64,000 bases of DNA from Parietaria judaica. Lineage: Eukaryota; Streptophyta; Magnoliopsida; Rosales; Urticaceae. A model generated the notes under the pieces. It was not told where the DNA came from and did no database searches. It saw only the letters and a program-made list of their open reading frames with translations. Made by a program: the position numbers and the translations under genes. Shown piece after piece: positions 21,571-34,300 of the stretch; position 1 is the first letter of the stretch, and each line of letters opens with the position of its first letter. Location: NCBI GenBank assembly GCA_954871525.1, contig OX940861.1, positions 40,313,201-40,377,200 on the forward strand. The letters run 5' to 3'.

Positions 21571-22029
21571 TTTAACAAAGGGCTTTTTAGCAAAATACTT
21601 AACTTAGGTGAAACTTTTTTTAAAAACGCTCAAAAGTTTACTATAATTAAAAAAAACACTCATTTGGTCTTATATGGACAATTATACCCTCAATCACATT
21701 CGGTCACCATTCGACGAAGCCTTCGGTCACCATTCTTCTCCGACGAAGCGTTCGATCTCCATTCTTCTTCGACGAAGCCTTCAATCTCCTTGTGATTCCT
21801 TGCGATTCCTTGAGAAGCTAGGGTTTCAATCACGTCTCTCAATCTCTGTGATTCCTTGCGATTCCATCTTGGTCCGATTCCCGGTCCGCAGTGATGATGA
21901 CGACGATGACCAGAGGCTGAGACCAGACCACCACCTTCTTCAGACTACCTTCCTTCTTCTTCTTCCACGGCCTCGTTTCGTCGGATCGTTCTTCGCAGCG
22001 CCGTCTCGTGGTTCTGTTAGGGTTCCGCC

Positions 22030-22137
22030 ATGGCCGCCGAGTCGTCCAAGGAGGAGCTGCTTCAGCTCATCAAGCGCTTCGATGCTTACCTCACTTTCAA
22101 GATGTCAAATCTCTTCTCCATCTCTTTCCACAATCTG
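22030..22137 (+). pseudogene. captured first exon of a PEX22-like gene
   Basis: The ATG at 22030 opens 36 codons (MAAESSKEELLQLIKRFDAY ... KMSNLFSISFHNL) and ends at an intact donor CAATCTG|GTAACA. This matches the N-terminus of plant PEX22, the peroxisomal membrane anchor of the ubiquitin-conjugating enzyme PEX4. The rest of PEX22 is absent; the next open stretch (22204-22350, MYDLKSKLAVAGEDSDSDS) does not look like PEX22. The exon lies inside the Mutator termini, so it is a transduplicated fragment. Confidence 0.7.
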
Positions 22138-22444
22138 GTAACACAGATCTGTTCTCCAATTCATGTTCGATTGATGTTTCAATTCGATTAAGCCTTCTCC
22201 GCCATGTACGACTTGAAGTCGAAGCTCGCCGTCGCCGGAGAGGACTCCGATTCCGATTCGGTTAGATTTTCCTGCTTCATGAGGATCGCGGCGACGGAGA
22301 AGGAGGAAGAGGGGTTGCTGGAACGGCGTCGTTTCGGGGGAAATTGGGTTTGAAGAGGTTGGTGAAGGTCGGGGACGAAGAAGCTTTGGATCTATGATTG
22401 AAGATGGAGCAGGTCTGGACCCAGGGTTGAAGACGAAGAAATTG

Positions 22445-24640
22445 GGTGTAACTTGTAACTACAGTTACAATAGTGTACTAAAGTTACACTTATGTAATTG
22501 CAGTTACAGTATTGTATCTACAGTTAAACTTATGTAACTGCAGTTACACTTATGTAACTGCAGTTACACTTATGTAACTGCAATTACAATATTGTATCTG
22601 CAGTTACACGTTTGTAACTGCGGGTACAAGAAACCTAGATTGAGTTGCACAATCAATTTTTATTAAATCATTAACATTTTTGGTAAGTTTTGATAAGCAA
22701 ATAAATATAAACATATTGATATATTATAAATTTATATACAATATTATTTATATGTCACCACCGAACGAAGCGCGGTTCAATATCAATAATATCATCTAAA
22801 TTATACACAAAGGAAAAAAAAAGGAGTATAGGACCAAGCCTGGAGTTACACTTTTGTAATGGCAGATACACTTTTGTAACGAGAGCTACAAATGTGATTA
22901 CAAAGGTCCCGCAAAAAAAAAAACATTATGAGCTTTACACAACGTAACTGGAGTTAAAGTTATGCCATTAGAGTTAAATTTGGGTAAGTACAGTTACACT
23001 TGGGTAACTGCAGTTACACTTATGTAACTAAAGTTACATTTGGGTAAGTACAGTTACACTTGGGTAACTGCAGTTACACATATGTAACTAAAGTTACTAA
23101 ACTTACATTTGGGTAACTACAGATACACTTGGGTAACTGCAGTTAAACTTATGTAACTAAAGTTACATTTGGGTAACTACAGTTACACTTGGGTAACAAG
23201 AGTTACACTTATGTAACTAAAGTTACATTTGGGTAAGTATAGTTACACTTGGGTAACTTCAGTTACACTTATGTAACTAAAGTTACTAAAATTACATTTG
23301 GGTAACTACAGTTACACTTGGGTAACTGGAGTTACACTTATGTAACTAAAGTTACATTTGGGTAACTACAGTTACACTTGGGTAACTGCAGTTACACTTA
23401 TGTAACTAAAGTTACATTTGGGTAACTACAGTTACACTTGGGTAACTGCAGTTACACTTATGTAACTAAAGTTACTAAAGTTACATTTGGGTAACTACAG
23501 TTACACTTGGGTAACAAGAGTTACACTTATGTAACTAAAGTTACTAAAATTACATTTGGGTAACTACAGTTACACTTGGGTAATTGGAGTTACACTTATG
23601 TAACTAAATTTACATTTGGGTAACTACAGTTACACTTGGGTAACTGCAGTTACACTTATGTAACTAAAGTTACTAAAATTACATTTGGGTAACTACAGTT
23701 ACACTTGGGTAACTGGAGTTACACTTATGTAACTAAAGTTACATTTGGGTAACTGCAGTTAAACTTTTGTAACTAGAGTTACAATTTCGTAATTCTAGTC
23801 ATATATAATTACACTTATGTTACATATAATTATATTAAATGAGTCTCCATCTAAAAGTATGTAGCAGTAATTTCACGTTATTGGAGTTACATAAAAGAAT
23901 TTAAATTCAATATTTTCAAAAAATAGTGACATACAATTATGTAATAGCATAACTACAATTATGTAATTGTAGCTACATTACCGTAATTTCACATATGTAG
24001 TTACACTTGTAATTATATATGTAATAAGAGTTACACAACGTAACTGGAGTTAATTTTTTGTAACCGAAGTTACACTTTTGTAACTGGAGTTACACTTTTG
24101 TAATTTACCCCTTTGTTTTTCAGATTGATAATTTTGTAGAGCCATGGGTTATAATAAGTGATGTATATTTGGTTATATGGATTATTAGTATGGGCTTATT
24201 AGCATAATACTCAATTAGGGTCAAACTTTTATAAAAAATACTCAAAAGTTTGCTAAAAATAAAGAAATACTCATTTGGGCTTTTATGAACAAATATACCC
24301 TCTTCTTCTCCAAGCCTGGAGTTACACTTTTGTAACGGCCATTACACTTTTGTAACTGGAGTTACACTTTTGTAACGACAGTTACACTTTTGTAACTGAA
24401 GTTACACTTTTGTAACAGCAGATACACTTTTGTAACGAGAGTTACACTTTTGTAATCACATTAAGGTCCCGCAAAAAAAAAAGGAGTATAGGACCAAGAC
24501 CAACAAAAGAATGAGTATAGGACCAAGCCTGGAGTTACACTTTTGTAACGACGGTTACACTTTTGTAACGGTCGTTACACTTTTGTAACAGCAGATATAC
24601 TTTTGTAACTGAAGTTACACTTTTATTCGTAATTAGGTAC
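22445..24640. repeat. 20-bp minisatellite with embedded palindromes, 60-bp higher-order unit
   Basis: The array is built from monomers close to GTTACACTTGGGTAACTGCA. Each holds GTTAC and GTAAC in inverted order, so junctions form the perfect palindrome GTAACTGCAGTTAC. From about 22980 to 23760 three monomer variants (cores ATTTGG, ACTTGG, ACTTAT) alternate as a 60-bp higher-order unit, with one to two extra 9-bp gttactaaa insertions. Both flanks are more diverged. No ORF crosses it. Confidence 0.9.
24192..24305 (+). repeat. internal copy of the Mutator left terminal repeat
   Basis: GGGCTTATTAGCATAATACT at 24192 repeats the element's left end and extends about 110 bp. It lies in direct orientation to 21580 and inverted to the right end. 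Its own flank (ttattagtat) does not match the outer target duplication, so the outer pair is the mobilised unit. Confidence 0.8.
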
Positions 24641-24885
24641 AAGTAACTCAAGTTATACATATATAACTATAATTGTGTACTAGTAAATTAAGTAACATAT
24701 ATGTACATGTGTAACTAATCATTTTTTACAATTATACATATAACTTGAAGATGTAATTATTGTTACACTTAAGTTGTATTATAAATTTAAAACTAGTTAC
24801 ATACATATTATAATAGTTATATAAATGATATAAAGTTACAAATGCTTAAATGTAAATATGTAAAAATAGCTTAAGTTATATAGCC

Positions 24886-26030
24886 TTGTCAAGCTCTATC
24901 CAATTCTGCATTGTCAAGAAGAGGTTTGATCCCGGCACGTTGCTTTCAACTTCTAAGTCGTCGACAATGTTCCTCGCGGTGACTTGTTTAACAACTTTCA
25001 CAGCTTTTATGTTTCTCCTCATTCTCTTGGATTACCTAGAATGTAAAGATCTCTACTTCGGACCATATTTCATAAACTTGATTTGGTACTCTCCTAGATG
25101 TACAAATTATGGTGTATCGTGAATGTTAGCATCAACTTGTGGCCTGGCAGGAACTCCCGTAGTCTTCGTAGCAACTTTCTTCGATTTCTTCGCTGGCTCA
25201 ATAACTACATGCTCCACAACCATTTGTTCCTCGGCTAGGTGTGGTATCTCATTATCCTATAAAATACAAATGATGGTAGTTACATAAGATATACATTTAC
25301 AAGAAATATTCCACATTGAATTTGGACACAAAAATCATATTGCAAGCTCCAAAAATTAGATATGATAGCTTTTTCTTGATATATTTGGTCACTCATTACG
25401 TGAGCTATTTACAGATTTTGACACTACTTCGAGAAATCGAGTTGTTTCATATCCGAATCCCGGCCCATAAGGGCACAAAACCCAAATCCTAATCTGAAGA
25501 ACACCCTAAATCAGAGCAAGAACAATCGAGCTGTTTCATATCCGAATCCCGGTCCATAAGAGCACAAAACTAAATCCTAATCCGAAAAACACCTAAATCA
25601 GATCAAGAGAAAAATAAAAAACTGGGAATCAGAGCAACATAAACCCTAGGCCAACGAAGAAAAAAACACCCTAACATTACGCACAAAATTGGATCGAACA
25701 AAATAACCGAAAGATCTTTATCACCGAAACATGCGAGAGAAATTCAAAAAGAACAACGAAATTACCTCTGAGATTACGACGGAGATGAGCTCGTCGAGCT
25801 ATAGCGACAACAAACATGGAGGAAAGAGAGATAGAGAGACGGACATGAGCAGCGAAAGCTCGTCAACAGCGATGGCGATACTGGAGTCGAGAGAGACCGA
25901 GATGAGTAGCGAGAGCTCGTCAATAGCGTTGGCGATGGCGATACTAGAGTCGCAGCGAGTGCTTGTCAATGGTGATAGAGTAGAGAGAGAGTCGATTGAC
26001 GGGAGAGAGATTGAAATTAGGGCTAGAGGG
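24886..26030. other. decayed coding-like DNA inside the Pack-MULE
   Basis: On the minus strand 25259-25130 reads an open stretch with a lysine-rich piece (EPAKKSKKVATKTTGVPARP) before stops. On the plus strand 25731-26033 has a short repetitive ORF (SSESSS repeats) ending within the right terminal repeat region. Neither is assignable to a family. Two similar 60-bp phrases (cgagctgtttcatatccgaatcccggyccataag) occur at about 25439 and 25528. Confidence 0.45.
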
Positions 26031-26145
26031 TAGTTTAGGAAATATTTATTTTAAATGAGTACAATATAATTTAATCAAACTTTGAGTAATTTTTAAAAAA
26101 GTTTGACCCTAAATGAGTATCATGCTAATAATCCCTTTTAACAAA

Positions 26146-26505
26146 TGGCTTGAAAGTTGAAAACTCTTCTTACTTGGCGACAATTTAGATCACCGTTAGA
26201 CCCAACCACCAACTCTTCATACTCTTTAAGTCTTAAACACCATGGTGACAATTTAATTTCCTTTTTATTTTAGAAGCATGGAGAGCAAATTATGCCAGTC
26301 TTTGTAAATAAAATAAATAAAAAAATCCGAATATTAACACTAGAAATTCCAAATATATACACAAAACCCAAAAACACACCAACTCTTGAAACCAAGATTT
26401 GAAAAATCCAAAACGAAAATAAAGGACAAAATAAACATTAAAATTGTAGTAGCTAGCCTAGGACCACACACCATAATGACTTAATTAGCATTAAACTAAT
26501 CATGT
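26146..26505. other. short AT-rich spacer, probably 3' UTR of the next gene
   Basis: Non-coding. The right part probably carries the 3' UTR of the minus-strand gene ending at 26506. Confidence 0.5.
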
Positions 26506-27250
26506 TTAGAGCTCTTGAGCTTCTTCTCTACTGGACAAGCTCTTCTTCACTTTCTCCTTCGTCTTCTGCACGGTTTGACCCGCCATCTCGGCCGCTGATT
26601 TGGCTGAACCCGCCACCGCTTCCTTGCCCTTCTCCACGCTCTTCGCCGCCGCTGACTTCACCTTCTCTCCGGCCCCGGCCCCGGCCATGGGTTCATCCTC
26701 TTCGCTGCCTCTGAAACTACACAAATAAATTCAAGTCATTAAGAATATACCAAGACCATATCAAAGAAAATACACAAGCTCCTTTTGCACTATACTTTGT
26801 TTTGTTAATAATTAAAGTTAGTCTATCAGATTTTTATTAAAAAAATCCAAACAACCCATGATGATTGTGGCAAGTGCAAATTATTGAATTGATTGTTTTG
26901 GATATCATCTTCTTTCCTTCACCATATTTTAGAGTATTTTGAAATTAATATAGAGAGTAAAATATATAAAAGAAAAAGACTTACTCTAGATCAGGAGGAA
27001 AGAAGTAAGCTCGTCCTTGGTTCACCAGAGCTTTGACCTTCTCCCAATAGCTTGCCTTACTTGGAATGGAAGATGAAGATGAAGAAGATGGAGTTGGAGA
27101 AGAGACATAAAGCAAGCTTGCGAGTCTCTCGCTGAAACCTGGTCTCCTGGTCTCTTCCTCAACTTCAACACTGGAAGAAGAGCCAAAGGCAACGAAAAAC
27201 AACACACAGACGACGATCATCACAACACAGACTTTGTGCAGTTTTGCCAT
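26506..27250 (-). CDS. small signal-anchor protein with a LEA-like amphipathic tail, 2 exons
   Basis: Exon 1 is 27250-26985 and exon 2 is 26716-26506 (minus), 158 aa. The start is placed at the Met of MAKLHKVCVVMIVVCVLFFV, which gives a classical signal or anchor segment; an in-frame ATG 15 codons upstream (27295) would bury it. A serine-rich stretch follows, then YWEKVKALVNQGRAYFFPPDL, then an alanine/lysine/glutamate-rich tail (KSAAAKSVEKGKEAVAGSAK) that resembles group 3 LEA amphipathic helices. Exon 2 has two possible acceptors 6 nt apart (GTGTAG|TTTCAG|AGGC), both in frame. I know this as a plant family without assigned function; secretory or endomembrane location is inferred from the N-terminus. 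Confidence 0.75.
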
Positions 27251-28382
27251 TTTGTCTTCTTCTTCAATATTCTTTTGCCTGGGAAATGTATACATACATA
27301 CATATATATAGGATGAAAAAAAAGCAGCAGCTCTGGAAATGAGACGTGAAGGTTATCATCAGTAATTAGCCATAAAATAATATAATGAAGAGAGAAATTC
27401 AAGTTTGTGAAGAAGATTAATGAAGTCACATTATTATAATATGTAACAGGTGTCTGGATTTTGTCAACAGAGAAAAGTGTTTGCTAACCAACGTGTCGTT
27501 TATGTTGCATTGCATGGCTCTCCTGTCACTGTACACGTATCTCACTACTTTTATATATACGGGAATATATATATATATATCATCTTTTAGCTTACTAATA
27601 CTATACTGTAATAAATAAAATATGATGAGATATTGACCAACATTCCACGTCTATTTCTTTTAAAGAAATCTTACCATATTTTTTTACACCATCTGTTCCA
27701 TGTTCCAGGATACAATGCACCATTGTATTACTATAAATATTTAGTGCAAGAATTAAGAAGCATTAATAGTCAAATTTATAATATATAAAAGAGATACTCA
27801 TTTGAGTCCCCTGTGACATCTTGAATCGGTACGTATGAGTGAAAAGTTAACCTAACTTTATCTTGATCTCATCCTGTATTAAGATTTTTTAAAAAAAATT
27901 TATTTCGGTTCTTAAATAATTTATTATTGTTTTTATTATTTTACAATCAATACTATTACTAGCTACATTTTTAGTTCGGAGTTTTTTTTTTCAATTAATG
28001 TTGATTAGTGATTACATGTGTTTAACTTGAATTATAATATTTTTAAAAGAAAATAGTGAAAGAATTATGTTTTTGTTTTATTTGGACTTTTTTTTATATT
28101 ATTTCAAATATGTTATTTAATATTGGATTATGATTTTTGGTCCATACTTTAAATAAAGGACGAAAATTCAAAAGGAATATCACTTTTCATTACTATTTTT
28201 TTTTAATATTATTAATGCTAACATATAAATAGTGTGGATATTATTAATGCTAGCATAAATATTATTAATGCTAATCAAATAAAAATAACAATAAATAGAT
28301 AAACATGAATGCAATAACAATTTACAGTGACTGACTAAAAAGTTATGGGCAGTAACTTGTGCCCCAAGTTAAGTAGGTGGAC
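27251..28382. other. intergenic, AT-rich
   Basis: Promoter side of the 26506-27250 gene and 3' side of MAA3. No gene recognised. It contains a TA microsatellite at about 27560-27580 and short direct repeats (ttattaatgctaacata) near 28210-28270. Confidence 0.55.
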
Positions 28383-31300
28383 TCAATCTTCATCAAATCC
28401 CGCCCCATCATCCATGTCAGCATACATATCTCCAAAGGCATTGTCCTCTGCCGGCGGCTGCAAGGCATCCCCGGGATTGAAGTCCCCTGCCTCATCATTC
28501 TCGGGCACTCTCTCTGTCTCTCCCTCCACTTTCATGGATTTCAAGTTCTCCTCGCTCAAGAACGAAGCATACGGCTTCGACACCTGTAACAAGGACAAAC
28601 GGACGGGTTTAAAGCTTCTCCGCTTTTCGATTTCCGAACTTAGATGTCTAACTCATAAACTTCGAGTGAACTTCAAGTGACCAATCTTGAGCAGATGATC
28701 AATTTTTTTAACTCTTACGAGAGCTTACTAATAGCGAGGGGTGAAACTGTGATCGATGACTGATTATTTGAGATCTTTGGTCCCAATATCGATTCCGTTC
28801 AATAAAATAAAATAAAAAACCCTGCTTTTTTGGTAAAACAAAAAAACACTTATTGTATTCTTGAACCTAAAAAAACAAGAGATCGGTTATAACAAGTAAT
28901 TGCTACAGCCCAAACCCAATCCGGGTTCCAGTTTCAAAAACCGGACAAAGAAAAAACCAATTATATGCTTTTGCTCTTTAAAATCCCTATTATAGTGTAA
29001 GCACATTTTGGTAACAATATCCGATGTATACATGGGGAACACAAGCATTTACCTTTAATAAACAGTCTCTTTTCTCAGCATTTTGCACTAGATTGTTCCA
29101 ACGAGTGTCGCCCCTCTTTAACGTAGAGGCAGATCCAACCACCTGAGTGGTGACGAAAACCAAAACTCGTAAAATGAGAAGCGAGATAATTAATGCAGAT
29201 AATGCGACACTTGATCATGAGAGGAAGAAATGCATACCAACACAGAAGACTTTGCTCTGGTTATGCCAACGTTCATCCTCCGAAAATCCGACACAAATCC
29301 GATGCCTTTATTCTCACTCGCTCTGACACAAGAAAAAATCGTCACATCCTTTTCACGTCCCTGTAGGAATCGAGTAAAAGACGGTTATAGCATGTTCTGA
29401 TATATGCAGATCAATTTAACATGTTCTGATAGATGCAGATCAATTCATGAAAGATGATGAAGGTTTTAGACTGGTTTGGTCTTTGAGAACTCAAAATTTC
29501 AAAACATAAAATTTCAAGAAAAATGAAGAGTATTTAATTTGAGCTCATCATATTGTGTTCATTCATTTATTTCTGATTGTTTGCGGAATGAGTTTGTAGA
29601 AAGTTTCAGAATGCTATTGATACATGTTTATTCACAATAACCGAAAAACCTAACGAGATTAATGGTTAGTTCACAAATTATTACAACCAAAATTTTAATT
29701 TTTGAAATTAATTTATTTCAGACTTTGAAACAAAAACCATGAAAACCTAGTTTGGGAAGGTGGATTGCCTTATACTTATCAGAGATAAATCAGACTTAAT
29801 ATGTCTCACTGTGCAGAGGCATACAATTAAGAGAGAAAAGTCGACACTTCACCTGACAACCGTCGACAGTGGTAATATCCACCACTTTCTCCGATTCAAC
29901 GCCGAAATTAGTCTTGAAACGTTCTTTGAAGAGACTGACTTGTGCGGCGTACGGTGATATGATCGCAAACTGCTGACTCGACTTGAGCTCTGGATATGTA
30001 CTCACCAACTTCTGATACAAAAGGAAAACGAAGTCAACCTCATCCTCGTTGACCCACGACCCACTTCCCGATGGCTGCGATTCCCTCCCTTCGTGAAGAT
30101 CAAAAAAGCAGAACGGCCCGAAACAGCGATAGTTGTGCCAGATACGCTTCGTCTGATCTTCGATGTTTGGACCATCTTCTAATGAATCAGAATAAAACTC
30201 GCCAGAAGGGAAGCTTCTAATCTGCATATCAAACAATAATTCCAGAAACTGTTACATATCCTAAATTAAATTTTAACATAGATATCAATTTATATCATGA
30301 TTTTTTTGTTGTTGTACAAAACCCCTAAAACTAATTTTAAACATCGGTTTTGATTTAAAACCCAATAATGAGAAAAAGGTTTTAAAGTTCTGTTAAAACC
30401 TAAGACATGTTTTTTAACAAATATTCTGTTAAAACCGAATATGCTTTGTAGTGTATAACCCAGTTACTGGTCACCTCACTGTTATTATCCTTCATTTGGC
30501 CTACTGTTATTAGGCAAAGATGCCATTTCAATTTGCAAAATGGATTCTAGTTTTAGTTTATAATTTCTGTTGTGAGCAAGAATCACAGAATTGATAGTCA
30601 AACTATCGATCCAACAGAATCTTAAGTTCAATTATTAAATTATAAAAATCTCGTGCAATCGATTATGAAGATGAACAATTTGTATCTCACCTTTGGGTGC
30701 ATTCGGTACTGGGTCTTCAGCATGGTCACAGGATAACCAGCCTTCTGTAATCTCTCGAACATGCTTTGACCGTATCTTCAATAACAATTTTAAAAAATTA
30801 CGCCAAGTCATTTGAGATTTCCCATAAGTTTAACACAAAAGACCTTAGATAATATGTTTTACCCAAATTTTCCAGCAATAGGAGAGATTACAGTGGCAGG
30901 CAGTTGTACCGGATCGCCAACCTGTATTGTTATATATAGAACGTTATTGAACCGAAACGTAGCATGTGTAAAATTGAAGAAATGAATCACGGAAAAAGAG
31001 AAAAGACCACAGAAAGTCCTATAGAAGTGACGTCGGAATTTTACCAGAAATACTTGTTTGCAGCCATTGGCCAAAGGTACAAGAACAGCAGGCTCTACCT
31101 GTAGCACATTGATGATAGATATATATACAGGCTTTTAATAATGAGAGAAAGCATGGAAGGCTTTAAGATAAACCACATCATAAGTTGGAATACAATCATT
31201 GCCCTAATCGATATCTGGTGCTCGCTAAGGCCTAAAGGTAAAGCAAATTATTTCATCTTTTATTCTCTTAACCAAAGATGGCGAATGAACTTGGTTCCTA

Positions 31301-34300
31301 GTGAATATAATAATCAAACACTGGCATGAAAAAAAAAAAAAACAGCTTTTGAACCTTATGATAAAATTTTATGGTCTCGCATTGTGGATCTCGTCGTGAA
31401 TAGAGAACCGGTGAAACCATTTTTCCCTATTGTGTCTACCTTAAAGAGAATCTAAACAAATTTTTATAAACTAATTTCTGATTTAGCAGGTCGTGCTGGC
31501 TGCCGGGCCATTATAAACCCTAAAACACAACTAAGTATAAACGTAAGCTTATTCTCACGATTACCTTAGCTCTTTTCTACTGCAGATATATAATAATTTA
31601 TTAACCGATGCCATAGTTGACCTTCAAAACAACAAAATGACAATAAAAAAGGGAAGGAAAAATGAAAAAGACTTACAGCTTGAGCAGCTTCATCTATGAC
31701 GACAACATCAAAACCCTGATTCCATTTACTGAAAAGAGCTGAACCGCTGAAACTAAGTGTAGAGAAGACCTGAATCCATACACTGTCAGAAGAAAGCTAT
31801 AACCACGGATTATTACAGTATAAGGTGAAAAGTAACGTACAATTACAGCCTGCTCCAAGATTGCTGCGCGGACACTGTCCCTGTCTTTACCGCCAGCTCC
31901 ATTTCTCTCTTTATCGACCTCCATGGTCTCATTTTTTTGTTTCACCTACAAAAGGGTGTTCCAGTCTTTCACTCTTTTATCTAGTGGTCGTTATTTGACC
32001 TTGATTAGTGTGATAAATTACCAATACTATGTACATTTATAAAAAAAATATTAAATAAAAAAGACATTATTGTCAGAAAGAATGTGGAAACAGACAGTTG
32101 ACACATCATCTCTCTCATTCAGTCCTTCAGAAGAAAAAAACACATTCCAATAAAAAAATAGCTGCATTTGTGGCCACTGGCTAGGTATATCTCAATTTCT
32201 TTTTAATAAGAAAAGGTAGAAGTAAAAAGGGTGGATCTAAAACAAAATTCACTAGCTTATACATACCAGGTGATCCATGGAGACTGCACGAACCGAATGA
32301 TGTGCCTTAAGACCGATCCTTACGATTTTAGGATTATATGTATGGTCATTTTCATCACGGATACCTGAGGGAAATATAATTCAAAGATCAGTCGTAAGTA
32401 TAACTCAAAGATCCATGATGTACCCAAATGGTTGGTTTTATACTGTTATGACGTAATCAACAATTTGATTTTGAAGAGACGAATTGCTCAAGGTATGGGT
32501 GAAACCGCTCCGGTTCCAGTTTTTTGCCAATTTTAAAACCTCAACTGAATATTCGGTGTTCGATAAATGGGAACTGGAGCGGTTGATCCTTAATCGAAGC
32601 CAGTTTTTTTTTTTTATAACAGTTGCCTCATAACACTGTTTTGTATGAGGAAAAAATTTTGTCAAAAAAATCGATTTTAATGAAGAGAAAAAAATCCCAA
32701 TTTTTTTTTTTTTTATATCATAAAATCAAAATTTGAAATAGAAATGAAATTGTAATGATAGACAAATTATAAATCAACATGTGAAATGTAAAAATTAAAA
32801 AACCCTCAAAAGACAACCTATATACCCCTTAGAATCAGTTTCTACCTGTTAAATACCAGGACCGAAACATTAGAAGCCACTACAAAACCGCTTTTACAAC
32901 CGGTTTCGGTCAAAAACCATATAACACGATTATTTGGTTTCTGGAGTAAAACTTTGAATCCTAGCTCAGGGCATCTAACAAACTAGATGAACAATCTCCT
33001 AAGCTTAAGTCAAGCAAACAAGAATATCAGAAAGTCCTATAATAGCAGTTTAGACGAAATGCATTAAAGTAAGAAAGAGATAATCATAAAACCACGGGCA
33101 TAGTAAGAAACATCATATACCATTGTTTAGAACTCGCAAAACAATCTCGTCTAGAGCGGAGTTTGAAGGAGCACACACAAGTACACGTACACGATATTTA
33201 CGACTTGAATTGACAACTTCTGGTCTCTGCAAACAATCTCGAAGTTCAAAGCTAAGACATTCTAAAACCAAAGTACAACAAAAATAAAGCAAAAAAGTAA
33301 AGGAGCGTGCTTACCAAATCATTTCCAGTAGTTGGGTAAAAACCATCATCGCCGTCGACAGGCATTACATCATCTCTAGGGTTGCTACTACTGAGCCACG
33401 GAGATGCCCGTCCCCAATGATTGTACCTGTCCCACGTCTCAAATCATTACGCACAAACAAATAACAGAAGACATATATAACACTGTATATTGGTGTTCAG
33501 GGTTTCGTATAGAAACTTAATCTAATGATACAAGAACTTCATATCTTTTGCAAAATGACTAAAATTAATGCAGTTAAAGGAAGAACCATGACAGAGCAGT
33601 TAAAGGAACGGGAGAAAACAGTAAGAAAATTATAAAATAACAATGACAACAGGAATGTTTTTCCTCAAAATAAAATATTTTATAGTTTTGAAAAAGCAAT
33701 AAACCGAAGATGTACAAAAAAAGGGAGGGAGAATTTCTAGAGTTGATTATTCTACCATCAATAACACACGTATATTTATTGAGTAGTAGTAAGAAAGAAC
33801 ATACATCTCCCGAACAGATGGTTTTGGCCCACGCTTTACACTAAGTGATCCCCGCCTGCACGATGACAAGGTAAGAAATATAGGACGTATCTTATAAACG
33901 AAACAAATAAAGGAACTTCATTCAGTAAATTGCAAATAACGAAGTGGAAGATGAAGGAAAGCAAGATTTTCCACGTGTCCAAGATCTATAAGTACCGGAA
34001 AGCAGAATTGCTAACCTGGAGTGTAATCTCGCTGGAGTTGCATGCAAAATTGCGCTAAGAATAGCGAGAATGGTTTGCGTCTTTCCAGTTCCTGGAGGAC
34101 CCTAGACATATGCACTAAACAGTTTTATGATAACAATTATGAATTTAAAGGCAACATCACAAACTCGGCTATTATAACAAAATAGTCATAACTACTCCGA
34201 TAATCCCTAATTAGTTATAATTACACTAACTACAAATAAATATATATTTCCACAAAGCTCATTCTTCATTATCAAATTGAAGAGGTGGGATTCATTATTT

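Larger units (their letters stand above)
21580..26135. mobile_element. Pack-MULE (Mutator-like) carrying captured gene pieces
   Basis: The left end is GGGCTTTTTAGCAAAATACT and the right end, reverse complemented, is GGGATTATTAGCATGATACT. Both continue as about 100-bp inverted repeats sharing the phrases TTAGG(G)TCAAACTTTT and CTCAAA(A)GTTTG. The target duplication TTTAACAAA is at 21571-21579 and 26137-26145, the 9-bp size expected of Mutator-like elements. Inside are a PEX22-like first exon with its splice donor, other GC-rich exon-like DNA, a 2.2-kb palindromic minisatellite and decayed minus-strand coding. No transposase was recognised, so it is non-autonomous. Confidence 0.85.

Noticed and set aside
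21674..22265. ORFs of 85-155 codons in the Pack-MULE
   Set aside because: They are out of frame with the PEX22-like exon and run through terminal-repeat and UTR-like sequence.
22445..24640. Regular short repeats resembling a CRISPR array
   Set aside because: Eukaryotic context, no unique spacers, and the units are contiguous 20-bp palindromic monomers.
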